A DNA stretch of 49,478 bases from Bradyrhizobium sp. cir1 (GTDB lineage: Bacteria > Pseudomonadota > Alphaproteobacteria > Rhizobiales > Xanthobacteraceae), in NCBI RefSeq assembly GCF_014198245.1, contig NZ_JACIHE010000039.1:1-49478 (forward strand), given 5' to 3'. Of the stretch, positions 1 to 7,335 are shown in pieces. The notes under the pieces were generated by a model that saw only the letters and a program-made list of their open reading frames with translations, made no database searches and was not told the DNA's origin. Both the position numbers and the translations under genes were made by a program. Position 1 is the first letter of the stretch. Each line of letters starts with the position of its first letter.

Positions 1-94
1 CTCTCGCCAAGGCATCGGCTGGTCCTCCCAGCCGACAGAGAACTGTCACCCATCCATCCGGTCTACTGTGTTACCTCTCTATCCGGTCTGGACA
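1..94 (-). mobile_element. End of an IS481-like insertion sequence (transposase start only)
   Basis: Read on the minus strand, the element appears to begin at base 94 with TGTCC and carries two tandem copies of a roughly 20-base unit (core GACCGGATxGAxxGGT, near 70-92 and 46-68), as expected for multiple transposase-binding sites at an IS end. Then comes GGAGG and an ATG at 15-13, opening MPWRE before the window stops. MPWRE-like starts are familiar to me from IS481-family transposases; the family call is from memory. Only five codons are visible, so it cannot be said whether the transposase is intact. Confidence 0.6.
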
Positions 95-102
95 TCTTGT
101 TT

Positions 103-252
103 CCTTCTCCCCTTGTGGGAGAAGGTGGCTTCGCGAAGCGAAGCCGGATGAGGGGTTCTCTCCGCGAGTTCGAGAATCGCGGAGACAGACCCCTCACCCA
201 AGTGAATGCGTGTCAACGAGCGGAGCTGCCCTCTCCCGCAAGGGGAGAGGGC
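103..252. repeat. Intergenic palindromic repeat pair
   Basis: Two short hairpins face each other: one around 105-120 (CTCCCCTTGTGGGAG type) and one around 231-250 (CTCTCCCGCAAGGGGAGAG). Between them are GGATGAGGGG and CCCCTCACCC motifs that pair with each other. Related sequences recur near 4704 and 6930 in this window, so this is a dispersed family. It lies between the IS end and the SnoaL-like gene and contains no supported gene. Confidence 0.7.
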
Positions 253-280
253 ACAACAAGAAACACCGGGAGGCAATCCG

Positions 281-748
281 ATGACCACCACCGCCATGCT
301 GCGCGCCTTCTGCGACGCCGTCGAGCAGCGCAACGGCCGGGCCTTCGCGGATATCTTCACCGAGGACGGCGTCTACCACGACGTGTTCTACGGCGCCTTC
401 GCCGGCCGCGAGAGGATCGCCGCCATGATCGACGACTGGTTCTATCGCACGGCCACCGATTTCCGCTGGGACATGCACGACCCCGTCACCGACGGCACCA
501 CGCTCTATGCACGCTACACCTTCAGTTACAAATCGACCCTGCCGGAAGCTGACGGCGCGCGGGCGATGTTCGAGGGCGTCGCGATCATGACGCTGAAGGA
601 CGGCAGAATCGCGAGCTATCATGAGGTCGCCAACACCGCGCCGGCTTTCGTCGACCTGAAGTTCGTGCCGGAACGCATTGCCAAGATCGTCGCCAAGCAG
701 GGCGCGGAATTGAAGGCGCGGCCGGAGATGCAGCGGCATTTGGGGTAA
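281..748 (+). CDS. SnoaL-like / NTF2-fold protein
   Basis: A 155-residue protein of the NTF2-like alpha+beta barrel superfamily. An early segment LRAFCDAVEQRNGRAFADIFTE is typical of the first helix of SnoaL-like domains, followed by the conserved DGVYHD strand, an FAGRERIAAMI loop and a late MTLKDGRIASYHE strand with the Asp-Gly-Arg-Ile motif. The ATG at 281 is chosen because GGGAGG lies about 8 bases upstream; an upstream in-frame ATG at 206 lies inside repeat sequence. The family includes isomerases, hydrolases and ligand binders, so the substrate cannot be deduced. It stands alone between repeats and the convergent thioesterase-like gene. Confidence 0.8.
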   Translation: MTTTAMLRAFCDAVEQRNGRAFADIFTEDGVYHDVFYGAFAGRERIAAMIDDWFYRTATDFRWDMHDPVTDGTTLYARYTFSYKSTLPEADGARAMFEGVAIMTLKDGRIASYHEVANTAPAFVDLKFVPERIAKIVAKQGAELKARPEMQRHLG

Positions 749-760
749 GCTCTCTCCTCT

Positions 761-866
761 CGTCATTCCGGGGCGCGCCACTTGGCGCGCGCCCGGAATC
801 CATCGGGCCGCAGAAATGGTGGTGGAATGGATTCCGGGCTCGTGCTTCGCACGCCCCGGAATGACA
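761..866. repeat. Intergenic palindromic repeat (CATTCCGGGGCGCGC type)
   Basis: Starts CGTCATTCCGGGGCGCGC and ends with the inverse ACGCCCCGGAATGAC, with internal inverted CCCGGAATCCAT / ATGGATTCCGGG arms. It fills the gap between two convergent genes and reaches within six bases of the thioesterase-like stop codon. It could fold in either transcript and help termination. Confidence 0.75.
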
Positions 867-871
867 GCGGG

Positions 872-1669
872 TTACGGCGGCGACACCTTCGGCATCGGCT
901 TGCGCTGCGCCAGCGCTGCGACCGTGGCGGTGCCGATCGGGCCCTGTTCGTCATAGAGCCAGCATTCGCCGATCGCGACGCCATCCGTCGCCTGGTGATT
1001 GACCACGTCGAAGCCGATCCACTTCGTCACCGGCAGGCGGTGCAGATAGAGCGTGACGTCGCTGTTGATGTAGCCGAGCCCCTTGTCGCCGGCGTTGGCA
1101 AACGGACTGGCGAAATCGGCGCCAACGGCGACATGGACGAACGGCGTCATCGCAACGCCGGCGACGAGCTCGCGCACCTCGCTCATCCAGAGACGGCGTG
1201 GCCCGAGCGAGCCCATGTGCCCGACAATCGGGCGCGTCGTCCATTTGCCGTTCATGCCGAGCCTGGGATCGGTCGGTTTCGGAATGTCTGATGGTTTCGG
1301 CACGTCCCAGTTCGGCGGCGACCAGACATTGCCATCAGGATTCTGCGTCTTGCGCAGCAGCTGGCACGAGGCGCGCGCCATGCTGACGCCGCCGGAAAAC
1401 AACTCCGCTTCGACCACGCGGATGCGCATGCCATCGCGCACGAGCCGCGTCGTCACGTGAATCGGCTTGTCGATGGTCGGCAGCCGGAACATGTCGACGG
1501 TGAGCCGCGCCGGCACGAATTCGGGACCGGAATGGCGTTCCTCGATGGCGAACCCAAGCAGCCCGACGATGACGCGTCCGTGCAGCGATTTCGGGTCCCA
1601 CGGACCATTGGCGACGTCCGTCGGATGGAATGTATCGCCGTCGCGCGTGAAGAAAGGCATGTTTGTCAT
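872..1669 (-). CDS. Acyl-CoA thioesterase-like (double hotdog) protein
   Basis: About 265 residues resembling TesB-type tandem hotdog thioesterases. The N-terminal half has the pattern NGPWDPKSLHGRVIVGLL followed by PARLTVDMFRLP, matching the layout in which the first hotdog helix (here LHGR...GLL) precedes a V(D/E)xxR strand. The C-terminal half has SDVTLYLHRLP and IGFDVVNHQATDGVAIGECWLYDEQGPIGTATVAALAQ, the typical late strand pair with a DEQG(P/L)IG turn. No substrate can be assigned. ATG at 1669 is preferred; an in-frame TTG at 1705 and an ATG at 1660 are alternatives, and none has a strong ribosome site. Single gene flanked by palindromic repeats. Confidence 0.75.
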   Translation of the reverse strand: MTNMPFFTRDGDTFHPTDVANGPWDPKSLHGRVIVGLLGFAIEERHSGPEFVPARLTVDMFRLPTIDKPIHVTTRLVRDGMRIRVVEAELFSGGVSMARASCQLLRKTQNPDGNVWSPPNWDVPKPSDIPKPTDPRLGMNGKWTTRPIVGHMGSLGPRRLWMSEVRELVAGVAMTPFVHVAVGADFASPFANAGDKGLGYINSDVTLYLHRLPVTKWIGFDVVNHQATDGVAIGECWLYDEQGPIGTATVAALAQRKPMPKVSPP

Positions 1670-1739
1670 GACGCGCGACTTTGCGGGAATGAGTGGAGAA
1701 ATCAAGGGTGGCGAGAGCGGGCGTCGTCCTCACACTCCG

Positions 1740-1863
1740 CTGTCATCGCCCGGCTTGACCGGGCGATCCAGTACTCCGAGACGGCAGTGATAGAATCGAG
1801 AAGTCGCGGCGTACTGGATTCCCCGCCCCCGTGCGCAATTGCGCACTAGGCGGGGAATGACAG
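1740..1863. repeat. Intergenic palindromic repeat (TGTCATCGCCCGGC type)
   Basis: Begins CTGTCATCGCCCGGCTTGAC and ends GCGGGGAATGACAG. The arms CCAGTACTCCG and GCGTACTGGATTCC are inverted copies, and GTGCGCAATTGCGCAC near 1830-1846 forms its own perfect hairpin. It occupies nearly the whole gap between the thioesterase-like gene and queG and belongs to the same class of dispersed element as 761-866. Confidence 0.75.
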
Positions 1864-1870
1864 CGGTGGG

Positions 1871-2998
1871 TTAGGAGGCGGCTTGCCACTCCTCACGCAC
1901 GCTATCATCGCGCTCGTTGCGCATCGCGGCGCTCTTCATCGCCTCAAACTCTTCCCGCTCCACCAACTGCCCCAGCGCCCACACCGCGGCGCCACGCACC
2001 AGCGGGCTCGCATCAGCAAGCAATCGCCGCGCCTCGTCTGCCAGCGTTGCCTCACCCGAGTTGCCGATCGCAATCAGCACGTTGCGCAGGAACCGGTCGC
2101 GGCCGATGCGCTTGACCGGGGACTTCGTGAACAGCGCACGAAACGCGGCGTCGTCCAGACGCGCGAGCTCGACGAGACCAGGCGCACGCAATTCGTCGCG
2201 CGCAGCGAGCTTGGCCTCGCGTCCCTCCTGCGCAAACTTGTTCCATGGACACGCGGCAAGGCAATCGTCGCAGCCATAGATGCGGTTGCCGATGGCTTTG
2301 CGAAACTCGTGCGGGATCGGCCCCTTGTTCTCGATGGTGAGATACGAGATGCAGCGCCGCGCATCGAGCTTGTAGGGTGCGGGGAACGCCGCAGTCGGGC
2401 AGATGTCGAGACAGGCCCGGCACGAGCCGCAATGGTCGATCTCGGCATCGTCGCGCGGCAGCTCCAGCGTCGTGTAGATCGCGCCGAGAAACAGCCACGA
2501 GCCGAATTCGCGCGAGACGAGATTGGTGTGCTTGCCCTGCCAGCCGAGATGCGCGGCCTGCGCCAGCGGCTTTTCCATCACGGCCGCGGTGTCGACGAAC
2601 ACTTTCACGTCCGACGGCGCGGTCGCGACCAGCCAGCGCGCCAGCGCCTTCAGCCGCTTCTTGATGAGGTCGTGATAGTCGTCGCCCTGCGCATAGACCG
2701 AGATCGCCGCGCGCATGCGCTGCGCGAGAATCGCCAGCGGATCGGAGTCGGGACCGTAATTGACGCCGAGCATGATCACGCTGCGCACATCGGCCCACAG
2801 CCCGCGTGGATCGACCCGGCGCTCCGGCTGCGCTGCGAGCCAGTCCATGTCGCCATGGCCGCCGGCGGCGATGAATTCGAGGAAGTGCTTTCCGGCCGCC
2901 TCGATCGTGCCGGGTGCCGTGATGCCGATGCAGTCGAAGCCGAGCGCGCGCGCCTCGCGTTCGAGTGCCGCCTTCAGTTCAGTCGGATCGGAGTTCAG
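1871..2998 (-). CDS. queG: Epoxyqueuosine reductase QueG
   Basis: Catalyses the last step of queuosine synthesis, reducing epoxyqueuosine in tRNA, with cobalamin and two [4Fe-4S] clusters. Counting from 2998, Asp136 in the VFVDTAAVMEKPLA segment matches the catalytic Asp of the family. The ferredoxin-type motif CGSCRACLDICP gives Cys190/193/196/200; Cys216 and Cys243/246/250 (GCDDCLAACPWNK) complete the second cluster. A C-terminal HEAT-like part follows. The reading frame stays open upstream, but family homology begins at about 2998, where a CTG codon overlaps the TGA of the upstream GST gene (CTGA). A GTG at 3046 is the alternative start. Length from 2998 is 375, normal for QueG. Confidence 0.92.
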   Translation of the reverse strand: MNSDPTELKAALEREARALGFDCIGITAPGTIEAAGKHFLEFIAAGGHGDMDWLAAQPERRVDPRGLWADVRSVIMLGVNYGPDSDPLAILAQRMRAAISVYAQGDDYHDLIKKRLKALARWLVATAPSDVKVFVDTAAVMEKPLAQAAHLGWQGKHTNLVSREFGSWLFLGAIYTTLELPRDDAEIDHCGSCRACLDICPTAAFPAPYKLDARRCISYLTIENKGPIPHEFRKAIGNRIYGCDDCLAACPWNKFAQEGREAKLAARDELRAPGLVELARLDDAAFRALFTKSPVKRIGRDRFLRNVLIAIGNSGEATLADEARRLLADASPLVRGAAVWALGQLVEREEFEAMKSAAMRNERDDSVREEWQAAS

Positions 2999-3687
2999 AA
3001 ATCCAGGTCCACGTAGGTCCGCGACGCCGGCACGCCGGCCAGCCACTCGCTCAGCAGCGGACGGAACGACGGACGGGATTTCACCCGCGCGTACCACGCC
3101 TTTGCTGCGTCGTCCTCGCTCCATGGCACGTCGCCCAGATAGTCGATCGCCGAGAGATGCGCCGCGGCGGCGAGATCCGCGTAGGTGAGCCGGTCGCCGG
3201 CGAGGAAGTTACGCGTCTGCGCCAGCCAGCCGATATAGGCCAGATGATAGCGCACGTTGGCCTTGGCCGCGCGCATCACGTCGGCCGAGGGCGGGCCGCC
3301 GCCATTTTCCTCGCTCATGAAGCGCTTGTAGATGCGCTCGGTGACGAGAGGGTGCGAAACCTCCTCGAAGAACTTCTCGTTGAACCAGGCCATCAGCCGG
3401 CGCACCTCGACGCGTTCGAGGGTCGTCTCCGGCATCAGGCGCTTGGGTCCCATCCCGGCGCCATAGGCCTCGTCGACATATTCGGCGATGATCGCCGCGC
3501 CCGGAATCGGCGGCTGCTCGTCGTCCACCAGGACAGGCGTCGTGCCCGCCGCGTTGAGCAGCAAAAATGCCTCGCGCCGTTCCCAGCTGCGCTCTTCGAC
3601 CAGCTTGAGGTCGAGCCCGTATTCGCCCGCGATCAGGCGGATGAAGCGCGAATGCGGACAGAACGGATGATGAAACAGCGTAAACAT
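2995..3687 (-). CDS. Glutathione S-transferase family protein
   Basis: A 230-residue cytosolic GST. The N-terminal thioredoxin fold starts MFTLFHHPFCPHSRFIRL with a Cys-Pro-His-Ser at the usual catalytic position, followed by the TTPVLVDDEQPPIPGAAIIAEYVDE segment: cis-Pro of the TPVL motif, then the glutathione-contacting strand-helix. The C-terminal helical domain carries the structural motif LAGDRLTYADLAAAAHL, where GD(x)LTxAD is the family N-capping box. It sits directly upstream of queG on the same strand, with four bases of overlap if CTG is the queG start, so the two are probably cotranscribed. Substrate unknown. Confidence 0.9.
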   Translation of the reverse strand: MFTLFHHPFCPHSRFIRLIAGEYGLDLKLVEERSWERREAFLLLNAAGTTPVLVDDEQPPIPGAAIIAEYVDEAYGAGMGPKRLMPETTLERVEVRRLMAWFNEKFFEEVSHPLVTERIYKRFMSEENGGGPPSADVMRAAKANVRYHLAYIGWLAQTRNFLAGDRLTYADLAAAAHLSAIDYLGDVPWSEDDAAKAWYARVKSRPSFRPLLSEWLAGVPASRTYVDLDF

Positions 3688-3856
3688 GAAGCCTTTGACT
3701 ATTTGATGGTGCTTAAGAATCCATCAATGTTTGTGCGGCGCCACACTAGTCCTTCAAAACCGCGAAGCAAGAGCGTGATGCCGCATTTAGCGATTGCAGC
3801 ATTGGGGGGAATAGGCGAGAAGAGCCCCGCTTTTCCAGCGGAAATGGACCGTAAAT

Positions 3857-4663
3857 ATGTCAGATGCAATACGGGCAGTGATCCTCGGCATCATCGAGGG
3901 TGTGACCGAGTTCCTTCCCGTGTCCTCGACCGGCCACCTGCTGCTCGCCGAGCGTTTCTTCCATCTTGGTGAAGGCGCCTTCTGGGATTCGTTTACGGTT
4001 CTGATCCAGCTGGGTGCGATCCTCGCGATCGTCGGGCTGTATTTCAAAAAGCTCTGGGATGTCGCGATCGGCATGTTCACGCGCGATGCCTATGCGCGCC
4101 GTTTCGTGATCGGCGTGCTGGTGGCGTTCCTGCCTGCCGTCATCGTCGGCCTCGTTGCCGGCAAATACATCAAGAGCGTGCTGTTCAACCCCTGGGTCGT
4201 CTGCTTCACGCTGATCGTCGGCGGCGCCATCCTGCTCTGGGTCGACAAGCTCGATCTCAAGCCGCGCGAGCACGACGCCACCAGGTTCCCGCTGCTGATG
4301 TACCTCTATATCGGCATCGCGCAGTGCGTGGCGATGATCCCGGGCGTGTCGCGCTCCGGCGCCAGCATCGTCGCTGCGATGCTGCTCGGCGCCGACAAGC
4401 GCGCGGCGGCGGAGTTCTCGTTCTTCCTGGCCATTCCCACCATGATCGGCGCGTTCGCCTACGACTTCTACAAGAACCGTTCCGAAATGACGATGGACCA
4501 TATGGGTATCGTCGCGATCGGCTTCATCGTGTCGTTCATCACCGCGATCATCGTGGTCAAGTCGTTCCTGACCTACGTCACCCGCCACGGTTTCGTGGTG
4601 TTCGCCTGGTGGCGCGTCATCGTCGGCACCCTCGGCCTGATCGCGCTGGCGCTGGGCCGGTAA
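3857..4663 (+). CDS. uppP: Undecaprenyl-diphosphate phosphatase UppP (BacA)
   Basis: Integral inner-membrane enzyme that dephosphorylates undecaprenyl diphosphate to recycle the lipid carrier for cell-wall and surface polysaccharide synthesis. The 268 residues contain both family signatures: EGVTEFLPVSSTGHLLL near residues 14-30, and PGVSRSGASIVAAMLLGADK near 163-182, which supplies the conserved Arg and Ser. Several hydrophobic segments span the rest, for example LVAFLPAVIVGLVAG and IVAIGFIVSFITAIIVV. It is divergent from the GST gene across 169 bases that should hold both promoters. The next genes, DprE1/DprE2 homologues, also act on polyprenyl phosphate, which makes functional linkage plausible. 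Confidence 0.95.
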   Translation: MSDAIRAVILGIIEGVTEFLPVSSTGHLLLAERFFHLGEGAFWDSFTVLIQLGAILAIVGLYFKKLWDVAIGMFTRDAYARRFVIGVLVAFLPAVIVGLVAGKYIKSVLFNPWVVCFTLIVGGAILLWVDKLDLKPREHDATRFPLLMYLYIGIAQCVAMIPGVSRSGASIVAAMLLGADKRAAAEFSFFLAIPTMIGAFAYDFYKNRSEMTMDHMGIVAIGFIVSFITAIIVVKSFLTYVTRHGFVVFAWWRVIVGTLGLIALALGR

Positions 4664-4703
4664 ACATCTCTGATCGAGCAGTGCTGGCCGAAGCTCTCGG
4701 TTT

Positions 4704-4726
4704 CACCTCTCCCGTAGGGAGAGGTG
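4704..4726 (+). repeat. Short hairpin, half of an intergenic repeat
   Basis: Perfect inverted arms CACCTCTCCC and GGGAGAGGTG separated by GTA. There is no T tract after it, so it is listed as a repeat fragment related to those at 103-252 and 6930-7080, although it could also stabilise the 3' end of the uppP message. Confidence 0.6.
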
Positions 4727-4834
4727 TGGACCGTGACGCTCGGCTGGCGGGCGGCTTCAACGCAAAATAAGCTTTTGACCGGTAAGCAGTTTCCAGAGCG
4801 GGGCGCGGCGCGCACCTCGCACAGGAGCTGAACC

Positions 4835-6166
4835 ATGACCCTCGTCTCCGGCTGGGGGCGCTTCCCGGTCGTCGATACCGATCTGCTGCGTCCGCGTTCG
4901 TTCGAGGCCGTGGGTGATGCCGTCGCTGATGTGACCGGCTCGGTGGCGCGGGGCAACGGCCGCGCCTATGGCGATGCCGCGATCGGCGCTGCCAGGACCG
5001 TCGCGATGACCGGCTTCGACCGGGTCAGGTCGTTCGATCCGGCCACGGGCCGTATTCGGCTCGAAGCCGGCGTGCTGCTGGCGGACCTGATCGACACGTT
5101 TGGTTCGCGCGGCTTCCTGCCCTTCGTTGTTCCCGGCACGCGCTTCGTGTCGGTCGGCGGCGCCATCGCGTCCGACGTGCACGGCAAGAACCATCATTGC
5201 GAGGGCGGCTTCGGCCGCTATGTCGACAGCATTCAGCTAGCGACCGGCGAGGGCCAGACCATCAAGGTCTCGCGCGAGCAGAACTCCGATGCCTTCTTCG
5301 CGACCGTCGGCGGCATGGGCCTCACCGGCGTGATCCTCGAAGCGACGATGCGGCTGCGGCGGGTCGAAACGGGATGGATCCGCGAGCGGGTGATCGCCGC
5401 ATCCGATCTCGATGCCGCGATGCGCGCGCTCGATGCGGGCGACACCGCGACCTATTCGGTGGCGTGGATCGATTGCGCCGCGCGAGGACGTGACCTCGGC
5501 CGTTCCCTGATCTATCTCGGCGAGCACGCCGGCAAGGATGAGCTTGCCGACGGTGCCGACGCATTTCCGGTCGGCAAGAATCCCGGCCTCAGCGTGCCGA
5601 TCGACCTGCCGTCGATGACGCTGAACCGCTACAGCATCCGTGCCTTCAACGAGCTCTACTACCGCATGGGCGCGCGGCGCGCCGGCGGCAGCCATGTGGT
5701 CTCGCTCTATCCCTATTTCTTCCCGCTCGACAGCATTGCCGACTGGAATCGCATCTATGGCAAGCGCGGTTTCCTGCAGCACCAATGCGTGATTCCTGAA
5801 GACGGTGCGCGCGCCGCGCTTGGCGAGATCCTCGATCGCGTCGCGCGGCGCGGCGATGCTTCCTTCCTCGCGGTGCTGAAGAAGCTCGGCCAGGGCGACG
5901 GCCTCCTGTCGTTTCCGCTGCCCGGCTACACGCTGGCGCTGGATTTTCCGGTGAAGGGCGACATCCTGAACTTCCTCGAGGAGATCGACCGCCTGGTCGT
6001 CGCTGCCGGCGGCCGGCTTTATCTCGCCAAGGACGCGCGCCAGTCGCGCGCGACCTTCGAGGCCGGCTATCCGGCCTTGCGCCGCTTCAATGCGATCCGC
6101 AAATCGCTCGATCCCAAAGGCAACATCCGCTCGAAACTTTCACAACGCCTGTTTGATGAGGTCTAG
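4835..6166 (+). CDS. DprE1-like FAD-dependent polyprenylphospho-ribose 2'-oxidase
   Basis: A 443-residue VAO-type flavoprotein matching DprE1, which oxidises decaprenylphosphoryl-ribose at C2' as the first half of epimerisation to the arabinose form. The FAD domain includes ARGNGRAYGD (38-47), VPGTRFVSVGGAIASDVHGKNHH (99-121) and VGGMGLTGVI (158-167). Toward the C-terminus, SFPLPGYTLALDFP (359-372) and LYLAKDARQSRATFEAGYP (395-413) align with the mycobacterial active site: Lys399 corresponds to catalytic Lys418, while Ala368 stands where mycobacterial Cys387 is. AGGAG lies about 7 bases before the ATG. The DprE2-like gene follows after 3 bases. The reaction is inferred from family resemblance. 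Confidence 0.85.
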   Translation: MTLVSGWGRFPVVDTDLLRPRSFEAVGDAVADVTGSVARGNGRAYGDAAIGAARTVAMTGFDRVRSFDPATGRIRLEAGVLLADLIDTFGSRGFLPFVVPGTRFVSVGGAIASDVHGKNHHCEGGFGRYVDSIQLATGEGQTIKVSREQNSDAFFATVGGMGLTGVILEATMRLRRVETGWIRERVIAASDLDAAMRALDAGDTATYSVAWIDCAARGRDLGRSLIYLGEHAGKDELADGADAFPVGKNPGLSVPIDLPSMTLNRYSIRAFNELYYRMGARRAGGSHVVSLYPYFFPLDSIADWNRIYGKRGFLQHQCVIPEDGARAALGEILDRVARRGDASFLAVLKKLGQGDGLLSFPLPGYTLALDFPVKGDILNFLEEIDRLVVAAGGRLYLAKDARQSRATFEAGYPALRRFNAIRKSLDPKGNIRSKLSQRLFDEV

Positions 6167-6169
6167 GCC

Positions 6170-6910
6170 GTGACGTCACGCAAGACTGTTCTGGTGCTGG
6201 GTGGCTCCTCCGATATCGGCCGCGCCGCCGCGCGCGCCTTTGCCAGGCGCGGATACGATGTAGCTCTCGCGGGCCGCGACGTCGCCGCGCTGGAGCCTGA
6301 TGCCGCCGATCTGCGCGCGCGCTACAGTGTCGATGTCGGTGTCCACAGGTTCGACGTGCTCGACACCGCCTCGTTCGAGGGCTTTGTCGGCAGTCTTCCG
6401 GCGCTGCCCGATGTCGTCATCTCGATCGTCGGACTGCTCGGCATGCAGGAGAGCGCACAGAGCGATCTCGCCCACGCCACCACGATCATGCGCTCCAACT
6501 ACGAGGGACCGTCGCTGATCCTCGGCCTGTTCGCGGAAAAATTTCTCGGCCGCGGCAGCGGCACGATCGTCGGCGTCTCGTCGGTTGCCGGCGATCGCGG
6601 CCGCGCCTCCAACTATGTCTATGGCTCGGCCAAGGCCGGCTTCTCCGCCTTCCTGTCCGGCCTGCGCGCCCGCGCCAGCCGCGGTGGCGTGCACGTCGTC
6701 ACGGTGAAGCCGGGCTTTGTCCGCACCAAGATGACCGAGGGCATGAAGCTGATCGGCCCGCTCACCGTCGAGGCGCCCGTCGTGGGCGATGCGATCCTTG
6801 CCGCCGTCGAGAACAAGACCGATGTCGTCTATGTCAGCGGCAAATGGCGCCTCGTGATGCTGATCATCAAGACGCTGCCGGAAGCGGTGTTCAAGAAGCT
6901 GAAGTTTTGA
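6170..6910 (+). CDS. DprE2-like SDR reductase (2'-keto polyprenylphospho-pentose reductase)
   Basis: A 246-residue classical short-chain dehydrogenase. The Rossmann nucleotide site is VLVLGGSSDIGRAAARAFARRG; the catalytic Ser lies in VGVSSVAGDRGRASNYVYGSAKAGFSAF, with Tyr and Lys as YGSAK; PGFVRTKMTEG follows. The C-terminus ends in a hydrophobic/basic tail (LVMLIIKTLPEAVFKKLKF), as in DprE2 proteins. The GTG at 6170 lies three bases after the DprE1-like stop, so translation is probably coupled. With the upstream gene it should complete the oxidation-reduction that inverts C2' of the lipid-linked ribose. Family and context support this; specificity is not proven. Confidence 0.85.
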   Translation: MTSRKTVLVLGGSSDIGRAAARAFARRGYDVALAGRDVAALEPDAADLRARYSVDVGVHRFDVLDTASFEGFVGSLPALPDVVISIVGLLGMQESAQSDLAHATTIMRSNYEGPSLILGLFAEKFLGRGSGTIVGVSSVAGDRGRASNYVYGSAKAGFSAFLSGLRARASRGGVHVVTVKPGFVRTKMTEGMKLIGPLTVEAPVVGDAILAAVENKTDVVYVSGKWRLVMLIIKTLPEAVFKKLKF

Positions 6911-6929
6911 GGTGTCACCGCGCCGACGG

Positions 6930-7323
6930 TGTGCTCCCTCGCCCCGTTCTTACGGGGCCGCGACGAGCTACGCTCGCGCTGAGAGGGTTGGGGTGAGGGG
7001 CCTCTCTCCGCACTTGCGGTCTATGTGAGATCCGTACCCCCTCACCCGATCGCTTCGCGATCGACCTCTCCCCGCAAGCGGCAGGGCTATCGCATATGAA
7101 GAAGCGTGGCGGATAGCTCGCCCGCAGCCGATCCTTCGAGACGCCCGCCGATGGCGGGCCCTCAGGATGAGGGCGGAGTGCGCGGCGGCAATTTCAACGG
7201 GGCAAATGCTGCTTAGCCGCATCCTGAGGAGACCGCCGAGCGGTCGTCTCGAAGGACGAGGCGCTTGCTCTGGTCGTCACCAAGAAGCCATCTGCGATAG
7301 CCCTGCCGCAAGCGGGGCGAGGT
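6930..7323. repeat. Compound, nested palindromic repeat region
   Basis: This 425-base gap holds no gene. The outer part (6930-7080) is the CCTCACCC / GGGTGAGGGG repeat family with CTCCCCGCAAGCG ends. Arms at 7070-7094 and 7293-7317 are near-perfect inverted copies sharing GCAGGGCTATCGCA / TGCGATAGCCCTGC. Between these arms lies a second family (7131-7260) that begins ATCCTTCGAGACG and ends CGTCTCGAAGGACGAG, with CCTCAGGATGAG / CATCCTGAGG inner arms. The arrangement looks like one repeat inserted in another. It separates the convergent DprE2-like and NDUFA9-like genes. Confidence 0.75.
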
Positions 7324-7335
7324 GAAGAAGAACAC

